Source: Shewanella psychrophila (GTDB taxonomy: Bacteria > Pseudomonadota > Gammaproteobacteria > Enterobacterales > Shewanellaceae). Taken from it: a stretch of 64,000 nucleotides of DNA. The stretch is taken from contig NZ_CP014782.1 of NCBI RefSeq assembly GCF_002005305.1, positions 4,402,001 through 4,466,000 on the forward strand, in the 5' to 3' direction. Below are positions 34,833-44,671 of this stretch, piece by piece (within the stretch, counting starts at the first letter, position 1; every line of letters starts with the position of its first letter). Made by a program: the position numbers and the translations under genes. The notes beneath the pieces are model-generated. The model did not search any database and had not been told where the DNA came from. It saw only the letters and a list, made by a program, of their open reading frames with translations.

Positions 34833-35999
34833 TTAAGATAAATCGCTTTCAGTCGGCTCATTAAGTGTATTGAAGAAGTCATACAAGCTTTCGAGAATAG
34901 CGCCAAGCTCACTGCTTACTACTTGAGTCTGACCTTGAGTCTCTTGCAATTGCAAGGATGTCTGATCTGCCAAAGCCATCAATTTTTTCTCTTGATCTTC
35001 CTCTAACCCCAGACCAAACAACATGCCTTCTAATTCGGAAACCATGCCATGCATGATGCCTTGAGAACTTTTATCGTGTTCGAATAGACGGACACTGGTT
35101 CTTTTTATCTGTTCTTCCGCCACCGAGATGACTTGAGTAAAGATCTGCTGGCGTTGCTCGAGCATCACATTACGAGTCTTGATGTTAGCGAGTTGTGCAT
35201 CGGCTATATCCATCAATACCGCTAGATGGTCTCTAAAGCGACCACAGCGCTTCTCGTCATCTAGGGGCATATCTTTGATCAGTAGCACTATATGTGGATC
35301 TCGAATGACAGTGCGGATCCCGACACTGAGAATTCGCTCATTATGAACCACAAACCGAGATAAGACTTTTGCCTCTATGCTCTCTTCATCACAGCCAATA
35401 TAGGCGATTGAACCGGTATCGACCCGAGCCACTGAGTTCATGCCAAAACTAGAAAGAATATTGCTCATAGCACAGCCAACTTCTTCCGCATTCTTGATCG
35501 ATTGCACATCTTTGATGAACTGAACCACTTGCCCGAGCTCACTACTGACTGTCATCGCCTCCATGGCAATACTCACGGCCTCGGTCGCACTCGCCTTAGC
35601 AGCACTCATTTTCTGACGCTGCTTCAGGCAATTAGCCACCTTAGCAAATAAGATTTCAGGCTCGACAGGCTTAATAATATAGTCATCGGCGCCAGCTTCA
35701 TATCCGGCAAGACGCTCTTCATATGAGTCTAAACCCGATACAAAAATAATAGGTAAACTCTCGGATGGATACTCTTTCCTAAGCTGAACGCAAGCCTCAA
35801 ACCCTGAAATTCCAGGCATGTCGACATCCAGTAAGATGAGATCGGGCATTGTCTTTGACACCTCGACGAGGCACATATCGCCGGAGTCCACTTCTGCCAC
35901 ACAGTAGTCATTTTCAAGCATAGCCCTAAGCATCAAGCGGCAATCAGCAGTATCATCAACAACTAGAATATTGATATTTTTTCTCATGATTAATCCCAT
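34833..35999 (-). CDS. Response regulator with helical output domain
   Basis: A 388-residue protein. The receiver occupies about residues 8-130 (NILVVDDTADCRLMLRAML, phosphorylated Asp in LILLDVDMPGISGF, Lys in DDYIIKPVEPEI). The rest is helical, with a GAF-like middle (VARVDTGSIAYIGCDEESIE) and a coiled-coil tail. No DNA-binding domain or GGDEF is present, so the output is protein-protein. Last gene of the four-gene signalling operon, 16 nt after the receiver-GGDEF gene. Confidence 0.85.
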   Translation of the reverse strand: MGLIMRKNINILVVDDTADCRLMLRAMLENDYCVAEVDSGDMCLVEVSKTMPDLILLDVDMPGISGFEACVQLRKEYPSESLPIIFVSGLDSYEERLAGYEAGADDYIIKPVEPEILFAKVANCLKQRQKMSAAKASATEAVSIAMEAMTVSSELGQVVQFIKDVQSIKNAEEVGCAMSNILSSFGMNSVARVDTGSIAYIGCDEESIEAKVLSRFVVHNERILSVGIRTVIRDPHIVLLIKDMPLDDEKRCGRFRDHLAVLMDIADAQLANIKTRNVMLEQRQQIFTQVISVAEEQIKRTSVRLFEHDKSSQGIMHGMVSELEGMLFGLGLEEDQEKKLMALADQTSLQLQETQGQTQVVSSELGAILESLYDFFNTLNEPTESDLS

Positions 36000-36015
36000 G
36001 ACATAAATGAATGAA

Positions 36016-36936
36016 TCACACTATTTTTTTGTCTAAATGAGGCTCAACATATACATTTTCAGCAGCCACCACTCGATTGCGTCCCAGCTCTTTAGCCTGA
36101 TAGACCGCCGCATCGGCACGGGACAACAATTCGACAAATGTTTGCTCCTGCTTCATTAACTCTGCAACGCCAAAACTCGCAGTAACTTCTATCCCCATTG
36201 GTGCTAAAGCTTCAATTTTTGCTCTTAATAACTCGGCTTTCTCGATAGCTGAGTTGAGGGAGCAATGTTCCAGTAGCACCACAAATTCCTCGCCACCGAA
36301 TCGAGCCACCACATCTTCCCTTCGATTACCTTCTTTAAGTATTTCGGCTATTGCCTTAAGTACTTGATCGCCAGCATGGTGGCCGAATTGATCATTAATA
36401 TGTTTGAAAAAATCGATATCTATCATCAGCAGCGACAGCTCGTTACCATGCCTATCAACATGGGCCAATTTATTCGCTGCAGATTCGATTAAGAAGTGGC
36501 GATTATACAGTTGAGTCAATTGATCGTGCATCGCCATATTACGAAGGGCATCACTTTGATATTTGAGCTTTATCTGAGTCGAAACCCTAGCAGTCACTAT
36601 CGCGGGGCGAATAGGTTTAGCGATATAATCGACCGCCCCAAGCTGCAAGCCAAATTCCTCATCTTCATCTGAATTTCGACCAGTGACAAAAATAATCGGA
36701 ATATTTTTGGTATTGGGGTTATCTTTAAGCTGGCGGCAAACTTCATAACCATCCATCTCAGGCATGATGACATCCAACAAAATCAGATCTGGAAAGGGTG
36801 GATTTTGTGCGAGTTCAAGGCAACGTTGACCATTCATGGCAATCTTCAATCGATACTGATGCTTTAAACAGCCGACTAACAACTGAATATTGGTTCGCGT
36901 ATCATCGACCAGTAGAATCGTTGCCTTTTCAGCCAT
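36016..36936 (-). CDS. Receiver-GGDEF diguanylate cyclase (PleD/WspR-like)
   Basis: A 306-residue response regulator. Receiver residues 5-125 (ILLVDDTRTNIQLLVGCL, DLILLDVIMPEMDGYEVC). GGDEF domain: QLTQLYNRHFLIESAANKLA, with GGEEF at 214-218 and RRED as I-site five residues before. Phosphorylation by the hybrid kinase upstream would control c-di-GMP synthesis. It overlaps the kinase gene by 8 nt, so the two are translationally coupled. Confidence 0.95.
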   Translation of the reverse strand: MAEKATILLVDDTRTNIQLLVGCLKHQYRLKIAMNGQRCLELAQNPPFPDLILLDVIMPEMDGYEVCRQLKDNPNTKNIPIIFVTGRNSDEDEEFGLQLGAVDYIAKPIRPAIVTARVSTQIKLKYQSDALRNMAMHDQLTQLYNRHFLIESAANKLAHVDRHGNELSLLMIDIDFFKHINDQFGHHAGDQVLKAIAEILKEGNRREDVVARFGGEEFVVLLEHCSLNSAIEKAELLRAKIEALAPMGIEVTASFGVAELMKQEQTFVELLSRADAAVYQAKELGRNRVVAAENVYVEPHLDKKIV

Positions 36937-39900
36937 TGACTATCCCCTTAGATGAACTGGAATCACTATCGACAAGATAAATAGAGAGGTCACTCAAGCA
37001 CACACAGGCTTGCTCATGTTCGAAATCCGCCAGCAGTTGCAATAAGAGATCAAACTTCTTCTGTAGCTCGACTCGTTCACTGACTTTTTTAAGGTGAGCA
37101 AAATCCTCTACATCTATATAGCTACCTTCAGCGAGTTTTTCAGAGATATCCGCTAAACTGTCTGAAATCATCTGGTCACTTGCATAGCTCAGTGGGATCT
37201 CTTCTCCCTGAGGTTCATCGTGCTGTTTCACCACTGAGATCAGCTCTTCATATCGACTCTTTAACTCGGGGAGCTCGGCTCGAATTCTATCTAGGTCATG
37301 ATCTTTTGCCGCTTGTTCTACCCTTGCTGCACATTCTTGAAGTTGGCTACCGCTTAAATTTGCAACGACACCTTTTATTGTATGAGAGATTTGACGTAAT
37401 TGATCTAAATCACCAGCTTCATTGGCCTCAAACAGGGACACGATACGCTTAGGCATATCCTCTATAAACAGATTCACTATGGCATTAAACAAAGACTCTT
37501 TACCCATGGAACGCTTTAATAGTGCCTCTTTATCCCAAATCGCCTTATCGACTTTAATGGACTCTTTAACTGGCTTATGTTCCTCAATATTTATAGCTGG
37601 CACTGGGTCCGTTTCAGTGTCAGCTATTGCGCAGATATCAGAATCAGATGCCTTACTAGACGCATCCGGATCAGAGCCCCCTAAATTGAGATTTGTTTCA
37701 TCAGACTCAGATTGAGGGAGCCAGTGAATCAACCTGTCGAGTAACTTATCCGGATCTATGGGTTTGGGCAAATAATCATTCATCCCTGCATCTATGCACT
37801 TCTCTCTGTCTCCCATCATGGCATTCGCCGTCATAGCGACAATAGCGATGTCCTTATTCTCTTCTCCCGCGTTGCCACCGCGGATCTCACTCGTGGCCTG
37901 ATAACCATCCATCTCTGGCATCAGACAATCCATCAAGACGAGGGAGAAAGGCATATCGACTGCATTCTTCAGCCTATTTACTGCTTGTAAACCATTCTCG
38001 GCGACGACCACATTTAAGTTAAAATCTTCTAAAATCCCCACAGCCACCAATTGATTGACATAGTTATCCTCAACTAGGAGGACACGCATATCATCGGGCC
38101 ATCTAGGTATTTTGGACTCTTCAGCCTGATGTAGCGCCTGAAGATAATGATGAGTCACCAAAGGCCGAGCATTTTGGAGTGCCTCACCGCCTTCGGCGAC
38201 GACGTTGAGTGCATCGAATAGATCTGAGGTAGTAGTGGGTTTAGGGAAGTAACCACTGAACCCTAGTTTCGCGAAGAAACTGGCATCTCCCATCTGAGAC
38301 ATAGAGGTCATCATCACCAACTTGATTTGAGAAAATCTGGGATCGGCTTTTAATTTCTGTCCAAGCTCAGCGCCATCCATCTCCGCCATCTGCATGTCTA
38401 AGAAGGCAACGTCTAATTTAGGACTATCAGACTCTGTATCTCTTTGAGCACATATATCCAGAGCCTCCTGGCCACTACAAGCTTCAATTACTGTCGCCCC
38501 CCATAGCTCAAGTTGTTCTCTAATCACTTCACGATTAGTGGCATTGTCATCGACCACCAGCAAGGTAAGCTGGTTGATATCGACCTTAGGGATCACTAAA
38601 GTCGATTTCTGACTCCTGCCCAGTAAAACCTTAAATTCGAAACAACTTCCTACGCCATAGACACTGCTAACAGAAACATCCCCCCCCATCAGAAGCGATA
38701 TCTTCTGTACTATGGCGAGTCCTAGGCCCGTACCGCCATATTTTCGGGTGGTTGATGCATCTACCTGACTAAATGAATTAAATAAGCTATCAATTTTATC
38801 CGCGGGGATGCCTATCCCAGTATCTGACACAGAGCAAGTTAACCACCATTGTCCCTCATTTGCAGGCGTTAGCTCAGCCCTAACTACCACCTCACCTTGT
38901 TTCGTAAACTTAATCGCATTACCAGTTAGATTAGTGATCGCCTGACGCAGCCTACTAGGGTCTCCGGTAACCATAGATTGTTCGACCCCTTTAAGATCTA
39001 AAATCAGTTCCAGATTTTTATCCTGAGCCTGATGAGCAATACCTTCGGCAAAGTCGCCTAACAATCCTCTCAAGTTGAAATCAATCTGTTCCAACTCCAA
39101 TTTACCAGCATCGATTTTTGAATAATCTAATATATCGTTAATAAGAGAAAGCAAAGATTGCGCACTGGACTGAGCGATATTGACCCGGCGGTTTTGATAA
39201 TCAGTTAACTTAGAGTTAGATAACAGACCCAACATGCCTATGACACCATTCATGGGGGTGCGGATTTCGTGGCTCATGCTAGCTAAAAATTCACTCTTCG
39301 CCTTGGTGGCGAGTTCGGCCTCCTCTTTCGCTAATAACAGGGCATTTTGGCTTTCCGTTCGCTCGGTGATATCCCTAAAACTCCAGACACGACCAAAATA
39401 CTCACCGTCGATTTCCATGGGGGAGGAGGCACGCTCGAAGACACGCCCATCAATAAACGAGATGGTATCAAATGCCTCTAAATCCCGATCCTCATAAATT
39501 TCTTCGATTCGTTTAAGGAAGATTTCAGGCTCTTTTAACTGCACCCTAATTTGCTTTAGTATGACTCTGTCATTAACCCCTTTATCGAGTAACTCTTTGG
39601 CCACTCCCCAGAGGTGTGAAAACTGGCTATTAGTTCTTAAAATCTCCCCATCACTACTGGTCACCAAGATACCATTATCTGTCGACTCTAGTGTGGCATT
39701 CATCAGAGCCAACGCTTCTTTGACCTCCAACTCATTACGCTTTCTTTTTGTGATATCGGCTCGAATAGCGATATAGCTCTTAGGCTGATTTCTGGCATCT
39801 TTTAGGGCCATGATGGTGGTATCGACCCAATAGATCTCACCACGCTTATTGCGATTACAGATCTCACCATGCCACACCTTGCCTTTAGACACAGTCCGAT

Positions 39901-41395
39901 ACATTCCAGAAAAAAATTCCATAGGATGGAAGCCCGAGTTAAGGATGCGATGATTCTGACCCACTAATTCGTTGACTTTATAACCACTGATCTCGGCAAA
40001 TTTTTCATTGGCATAAGTGATGGTTCCTTTCAAATCAGTCACTGCAACGATGGCATGCTGATCTAAGGCGAATTTCTGCTCCTCCAAAGAGTCCAGCGCC
40101 TCCATAACCTGACTATTAGCCTTTATCAGTGCCTCTTCATGACGCGCTTTAGCATCAAGCATATGGTTAAAAGCATTGGCTAACAGGCCAATTTCATTCT
40201 CTCCTTTGACATCGACCCGAGTCAGGTCTTCCCCTGCGGCAACTTTACGACTGGCATCAGCCAACTTAATAACAGGTCGGGTGATCTTTCGAGCAATAAA
40301 GACCGAGGCAAGAAACACCCCCATCGCGGTGAGCAACACTAATAAGAGGGTGACTTTTCTCAACCAGTTACTAGCTTGTAACGTCTCCTCACTATCTATC
40401 TCACTGATCAATAGCCACTCTATGTTGGCAAGCTGAACCGTATGGTAAAGCCCAATGACCTCTTTGCCAGAAGGGCCAATATATTCATAGGCAATACTCT
40501 TTTTACCATTAGCGCCATCATTAGCGCCATCATTAGCCCCTCTCCCCTGCCAGGCTATAAAGGGACGAGTATTAATTTTTCTCTGTAATACTTGCTCCCA
40601 ATTTTCTTTTATTGGCGTTCTGAGAATCCCATCTTGGCCAATGATGTAATGAGTTAGAGAACTAGAATCTGATATTGTCGAGTGCAGCATATTCAATATT
40701 TTGTCGAACTTTAATTCGATAACATAGGCTCCGATAGGACCACCAAATTCATCGAGAACGGGAGCTGAAATAAAACCTGTTATTTGACCTTGGCTCAATG
40801 GGCTCCTTTCCAGACCAGAAAAGTGAGCCAGACCTGAGTCCATGGTCACTTTTAAACTCTGAGTAAACTGGGAGTCCACTAAATTGGCCGAGAAGACATT
40901 TTTTCCTTTAGCATCACTACTGACTACGGAATAAAGAATGTCACCATCAAGATCAATCAAGAATATATCGCTGATATAATCATACTGACGACTTAATACG
41001 ATAAGGTCATTTTGCAGTCCATCGACTCGCTTGGTCCAATCGTAACTAGTGACATATTCATTCGCAGGTTTACCGCTGGATCCTTTCCCTTCAGAAAGAG
41101 AATTCAAGATTAATCCCGCATTGATAGATTCGGCTTCGACGTTAAGATCCACCATACGATAATTAAACCAGCTCTCGATGGACTGGACACTCAGCAACGA
41201 AGACTGAGTAAGCTCTTCCTCGGCGGCATCGACTAAGCTTTGCTTGGCCTGTTGATAACTGAACCAGGCAACAATAGTCAGAGGTAGCAAGGATAAAATC
41301 AAGAACCACATTGTCAGGTTAAAGCTCAACGAGCTTAACTTGTTTACATCTTTCATCGGCGCTTGTGTGAATTCATGTTCCATTGGATCTCTCAC
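36929..41395 (-). CDS. Hybrid sensor histidine kinase, multi-domain
   Basis: A 1488-residue kinase. Order: membrane segment (SLSFNLTMWFLILSLLPLTI), large periplasmic dCache-like domain to about 340, second membrane segment (VTLLLVLLTAMGVFLASVF), HAMP, PAS (about 445-560), second PAS, HisKA with SMSHEIRTPMNGVIG, ATPase N and G boxes (NLTGNAIKFTKQGEV, DTGIGIPADKIDS), two receivers (TLLVVDDNATNREVIREQL; RVLLVEDNYVNQLVAVG with VLMDCLMPEMDGYQ) and an HPt domain with His1338 in SHTIKGVVANLSG. This is a complete phosphorelay (BarA/TorS type). A small tandem repeat GANDGANDGAN lies in the periplasmic part. It follows the binding-protein gene by one nt. Confidence 0.95.
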   Translation of the reverse strand: MRDPMEHEFTQAPMKDVNKLSSLSFNLTMWFLILSLLPLTIVAWFSYQQAKQSLVDAAEEELTQSSLLSVQSIESWFNYRMVDLNVEAESINAGLILNSLSEGKGSSGKPANEYVTSYDWTKRVDGLQNDLIVLSRQYDYISDIFLIDLDGDILYSVVSSDAKGKNVFSANLVDSQFTQSLKVTMDSGLAHFSGLERSPLSQGQITGFISAPVLDEFGGPIGAYVIELKFDKILNMLHSTISDSSSLTHYIIGQDGILRTPIKENWEQVLQRKINTRPFIAWQGRGANDGANDGANGKKSIAYEYIGPSGKEVIGLYHTVQLANIEWLLISEIDSEETLQASNWLRKVTLLLVLLTAMGVFLASVFIARKITRPVIKLADASRKVAAGEDLTRVDVKGENEIGLLANAFNHMLDAKARHEEALIKANSQVMEALDSLEEQKFALDQHAIVAVTDLKGTITYANEKFAEISGYKVNELVGQNHRILNSGFHPMEFFSGMYRTVSKGKVWHGEICNRNKRGEIYWVDTTIMALKDARNQPKSYIAIRADITKRKRNELEVKEALALMNATLESTDNGILVTSSDGEILRTNSQFSHLWGVAKELLDKGVNDRVILKQIRVQLKEPEIFLKRIEEIYEDRDLEAFDTISFIDGRVFERASSPMEIDGEYFGRVWSFRDITERTESQNALLLAKEEAELATKAKSEFLASMSHEIRTPMNGVIGMLGLLSNSKLTDYQNRRVNIAQSSAQSLLSLINDILDYSKIDAGKLELEQIDFNLRGLLGDFAEGIAHQAQDKNLELILDLKGVEQSMVTGDPSRLRQAITNLTGNAIKFTKQGEVVVRAELTPANEGQWWLTCSVSDTGIGIPADKIDSLFNSFSQVDASTTRKYGGTGLGLAIVQKISLLMGGDVSVSSVYGVGSCFEFKVLLGRSQKSTLVIPKVDINQLTLLVVDDNATNREVIREQLELWGATVIEACSGQEALDICAQRDTESDSPKLDVAFLDMQMAEMDGAELGQKLKADPRFSQIKLVMMTSMSQMGDASFFAKLGFSGYFPKPTTTSDLFDALNVVAEGGEALQNARPLVTHHYLQALHQAEESKIPRWPDDMRVLLVEDNYVNQLVAVGILEDFNLNVVVAENGLQAVNRLKNAVDMPFSLVLMDCLMPEMDGYQATSEIRGGNAGEENKDIAIVAMTANAMMGDREKCIDAGMNDYLPKPIDPDKLLDRLIHWLPQSESDETNLNLGGSDPDASSKASDSDICAIADTETDPVPAINIEEHKPVKESIKVDKAIWDKEALLKRSMGKESLFNAIVNLFIEDMPKRIVSLFEANEAGDLDQLRQISHTIKGVVANLSGSQLQECAARVEQAAKDHDLDRIRAELPELKSRYEELISVVKQHDEPQGEEIPLSYASDQMISDSLADISEKLAEGSYIDVEDFAHLKKVSERVELQKKFDLLLQLLADFEHEQACVCLSDLSIYLVDSDSSSSKGIVNG

Positions 41396-41396
41396 T

Positions 41397-42548
41397 CTAG
41401 CGATTCAATTGCACCTGGCTCATTCCGGCTAAGTCATTGCGGCTAAAATCTTCATCTGCAAAGTCTTCTATATCGATAGCATTTTTTATGATGCCTCCCT
41501 CAACCGCCAGATCCATGATTAATTTCAGACCGGGTTTATCCACATTCAGATTTTGATAATTAATCACTCTCAAATCGGGATCAAGACTCGCAATAATGGC
41601 ATCTCGGGTATGGGCAGGTATATGCTTACGCACTAATTTAACAATCTCTTCCAGCGCTTCTCCCCCTTGAGCACGAGCAATCTCGATATCCTCTCCGGCC
41701 TTATGAATATAATCCATCACTTCATGAACAGCCCGACGCTTATCTTTAATCGCACTATCGGTCGCCAAGGCGATGCATTCCACATGACCATGCTCCCACG
41801 GCATCACATCTTTTGAATACCAGGCCACATGGCCAAAACCTCCAGTTTCAACCACATCGGCCCAAGGTAAAGACTGCTCAAAAGCGGCAGCTTGGGCTCT
41901 ATTGCTCTTGCTCTTAATAAAACTGGGTGATTTAGGCGGCGCGACGGCAATCGCCAGCACATCAGTGTCTGAATTTGGCGTTAAACTCATGGTGAGTCCA
42001 TGCTCTTTTAAATAGCGATATAGCACAACGGTATGGGTCGCCAAAAGATGAGGCATGCCGATTTCGGTTGCACGGCCCGTGGACTCGAATACTTGCTTCA
42101 ATGCCTTGGCGACCTTGTCATCGGGTTTTCTTTCATGCCTCACTGCTGAAAGCTTGACCTGTTCATTTAGCAGGTCATTTATTGCCAATGCATTTCCATC
42201 TCGATGCATCAAGCCTATCCATCTAAAATGCGGTTTTTCGCTGAACATGTCCATCGCCAAAGGGCTCATCACATAAGCCATATCAACCTCTCCGGATTGA
42301 AAATACGCACGCAATAGATCCCAGTTTTTCATCTGTTCTATCTGATAATCGGCGTATTTCATCTGTTCACGATAGCGTTCATAAGCCACAATCGATGCGT
42401 AATGATCAGCGAGAGGAATGTACAATGCCTTTATCACTTTTTTATCGGCACCATGGGCGCTAGCTGAGACAGCTAAGACAAAAAATAGTGTAATAACAAA
42501 TGCTAAATAGGTAATAAATCGATGCGGCGAACGAACACTAGCTGACAT
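41397..42548 (-). CDS. Periplasmic substrate-binding protein (NMT1/NrtA-like), kinase-associated
   Basis: A 383-residue protein with a signal peptide (TYLAFVITLFFVLAVSASAH) and a type II periplasmic binding fold of the NMT1/nitrate-taurine class: KALYIPLADHYASIVAYERY, MKNWDLLRAYFQSGEVDMAY and ATHTVVLYRYLKEHGL. No permease or ATPase gene is nearby. It is the first gene of the operon and ends one nt before the histidine kinase, so it probably acts as the kinase's ligand-presenting subunit, like TorT with TorS. Ligand unknown. Confidence 0.85.
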   Translation of the reverse strand: MSASVRSPHRFITYLAFVITLFFVLAVSASAHGADKKVIKALYIPLADHYASIVAYERYREQMKYADYQIEQMKNWDLLRAYFQSGEVDMAYVMSPLAMDMFSEKPHFRWIGLMHRDGNALAINDLLNEQVKLSAVRHERKPDDKVAKALKQVFESTGRATEIGMPHLLATHTVVLYRYLKEHGLTMSLTPNSDTDVLAIAVAPPKSPSFIKSKSNRAQAAAFEQSLPWADVVETGGFGHVAWYSKDVMPWEHGHVECIALATDSAIKDKRRAVHEVMDYIHKAGEDIEIARAQGGEALEEIVKLVRKHIPAHTRDAIIASLDPDLRVINYQNLNVDKPGLKLIMDLAVEGGIIKNAIDIEDFADEDFSRNDLAGMSQVQLNR

Positions 42549-43003
42549 GCGTCTCTCCTTGACCCGTGATGATAAGCAACTGCATAGCAGTACTCACTGA
42601 GCTTAGTAGAGCATCGTCAGCTTTTCACTAAGAGAGAAGAAATAAACACACAATGAAGCTTACGCTAAGTCCTTACATTAAGTAAGGTAATGCTTGTTTG
42701 TGAACTTGCTTATGAACTCACTTATGGATGAGTTATCTGTGAGTTCGAGTTGGGTTAAATATATGGAGAGCATGCGGTGTAAACATCGAGTTAACTAACA
42801 ACCGCTATCGATAGCAACGGCTTGGGTTTCTTTTCCTTGAATAAGCGCCTTACTGTAAACCAGTGTATTACCGCTTGATACAGCGCCTTTTAACCCCTGC
42901 AAAACAGAAAGATGAGCATTGTGTTTAGTGCTATTTGATACTTCATTTATCAATGAAGTTAATAAACAGCTGACATCCTACAATGCGTATCATTAACAGG
43001 TAC
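42549..43003. other. Gene-free region
   Basis: No gene recognised. It should contain the promoter of the signalling operon near 42560-42700. Repetitive short ACTTACTTATG-like runs lie around 42690-42740. Confidence 0.4.
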
Positions 43004-43029
43004 AAAAAAGACCACCGATTAAGGTGACC
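43004..43029 (-). terminator. Terminator of the outer membrane protein gene
   Basis: GGTCACC / GGTGGTC (seven pairs with two G-U, 6-nt loop) followed by six Ts, 27 nt after the stop at 43056. Confidence 0.7.
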
Positions 43030-43055
43030 TTCTATAAATCAATTAACTAACAACC

Positions 43056-43730
43056 TTAGAAACGGTAGCCGACAGTGAACATCACTGCACCAAAGTCTCT
43101 GTTTGACACAGCCTTCTTAGCTCGTGTAATAGCTTCTGACTTACTCTCATTATCATTATAGCCATGAGCAGATATATTCATGTCACGCTTACCATCCTGG
43201 AAAGTGTAATGAAGGTTAAAGTTAAGACCGCTGTTCATATAATAACCAACACCTACCATAGGGCTGTATTCATAATTACTAGTCCCAGTAATACCAAGAC
43301 CCGCTTTGTGGCCAGCATTACCACCTTGGTTAATTTCACTCAAGTTAACGCCCATACTACGACTGTACTTAGATAGCTCAACGCCCGCTTTAACAGCTAA
43401 GTGACCGGCACCTAAATCGAACTGATAGCCAACGTATAAAGAGTGAGCCTTAAACTTGTCATTGTCGTAGGTATTTATATTCAGAGCAGAATCATGGATC
43501 TCTGTATCGAAGAAAGCATAATTTGAACTGGTTTCATTCTTATCACCTGTATAGGTATAACCAAAAATGAAGTCGCTATAACCAGCTTCTAGCCCTAATG
43601 CTAAGTTTGTACCCGATGCTTTGCTATGCGATGCCCCTACCAAAGGGTTGATAGTGAACTCGCTGGCATTAGCCGTTGCTGAAAGGGCTATCATAGATGT
43701 TAAAGCGCATGCTACTACTAGTTTTTTCAT
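43056..43730 (-). CDS. Outer membrane beta-barrel protein
   Basis: A signal peptide (KKLVVACALTSMIALSATAN) followed by alternating strands such as LGLEAGYSDFIFGYTYTGDK, AHSLYVGYQFDLGAGHLAVK and MVGVGYYMNSGLNFNLHYTF, ending in aromatic FTVGYRF, as in eight- or ten-stranded barrels. No named family recognised (OmpX/Ail/OmpW class is nearest in appearance). The ATG at 43745 is five codons upstream; the one at 43730 gives a normal leader. Confidence 0.8.
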   Translation of the reverse strand: MKKLVVACALTSMIALSATANASEFTINPLVGASHSKASGTNLALGLEAGYSDFIFGYTYTGDKNETSSNYAFFDTEIHDSALNINTYDNDKFKAHSLYVGYQFDLGAGHLAVKAGVELSKYSRSMGVNLSEINQGGNAGHKAGLGITGTSNYEYSPMVGVGYYMNSGLNFNLHYTFQDGKRDMNISAHGYNDNESKSEAITRAKKAVSNRDFGAVMFTVGYRF

Positions 43731-44152
43731 GGTTAAATCTCTCATATTTCTCTCTGACTGAGGTGTTGTTTTTCAAAAACCAATACCGCTTCCATTCCAC
43801 TTGCTCTCTCACATGTAACCTCCATTACATATTCTATGAGTGAACCCCGTATCGATTAAGTTGCAGGCATAATATCGACAACCAAAAAACCAGACTTCAT
43901 TAAGAAAATTGATAACCCATAGAGAACATAGATAGTGTTGAAAAGTTCGAGGAACAAAAACCGCATTAAAACGATTAATGGCTATGACAGTGAGGAGCCA
44001 TCCTTGGCGTCAGAGAGTCCATAAACTTTGCTTCTCTATGCTGTTGCATTATCTACTGATTACTTTTCTTGGCTCACTTCACTTAATAAAATGGCTAAAT
44101 AGGTTCACTAGCATCAATAGCTATTAGTACATATTATCCATAGTGAGGCCTG
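43731..44152. other. Gene-free region
   Basis: About 420 nt, AT-rich; promoter of the barrel gene presumably at 43750-43850. No structure strong enough to report. Confidence 0.4.
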
Positions 44153-44527
44153 TCATTTAATCCGCACGATATCCATTTCCGCACAGCAAAGTCCCGCCAC
44201 TTGAAATACATTCACTTTACTCGTTATCTTATGAGGAAGATGAGATTGCAGATATTGGTTAGTCACTTGACTAGCCAACTCTTCAGTTAACCTCATTTGA
44301 TTATCATCATTAATGCACGCTAGCAGCCGTTTCTTCCCTGCAAGGGGCTGCATAAAGGAAAAAGTCGCTCCTCGATACTCAACATGAGTGGCATAGGAGA
44401 AATCTAATTTGTAGTGTCGCTGAGCCTGGATTGCTAATGCATTAGTTCCTGCACTACATGCACTTAGCAAGCTGAGTATCGAGACGAAACCAACAAGTTT
44501 CATCTTTAAATTTGTCATATTCTTCAA
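44153..44527 (-). CDS. Small lipoprotein of unknown function
   Basis: 124 residues. The signal peptide KLVGFVSILSLLSAC ends in a lipobox with Cys near residue 24. The mature part contains Cys residues LLACIND and AGLCCAEM; the CC pair near the end is unusual for a small periplasmic protein and could bind metal or form disulphides. No family recognised. Confidence 0.65.
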   Translation of the reverse strand: MKNMTNLKMKLVGFVSILSLLSACSAGTNALAIQAQRHYKLDFSYATHVEYRGATFSFMQPLAGKKRLLACINDDNQMRLTEELASQVTNQYLQSHLPHKITSKVNVFQVAGLCCAEMDIVRIK

Positions 44528-44671
44528 CCTTAACTATCGAAATTTTTAGTGAAACTCTTAATGAAACTCTGCATCACCTCCTATCACTAATAAACGTATC
44601 GACACCTAGTAATGACTAGTGAACATTATTGAAGGTAATATATAAGCATTGAGAAATGACAAGAGATCACT

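Noticed and set aside
36929..41395. Frameshift or fusion artefact in the very long kinase
   Set aside because: All domains follow in one continuous frame in the usual order for hybrid kinases of the BarA/TorS kind.
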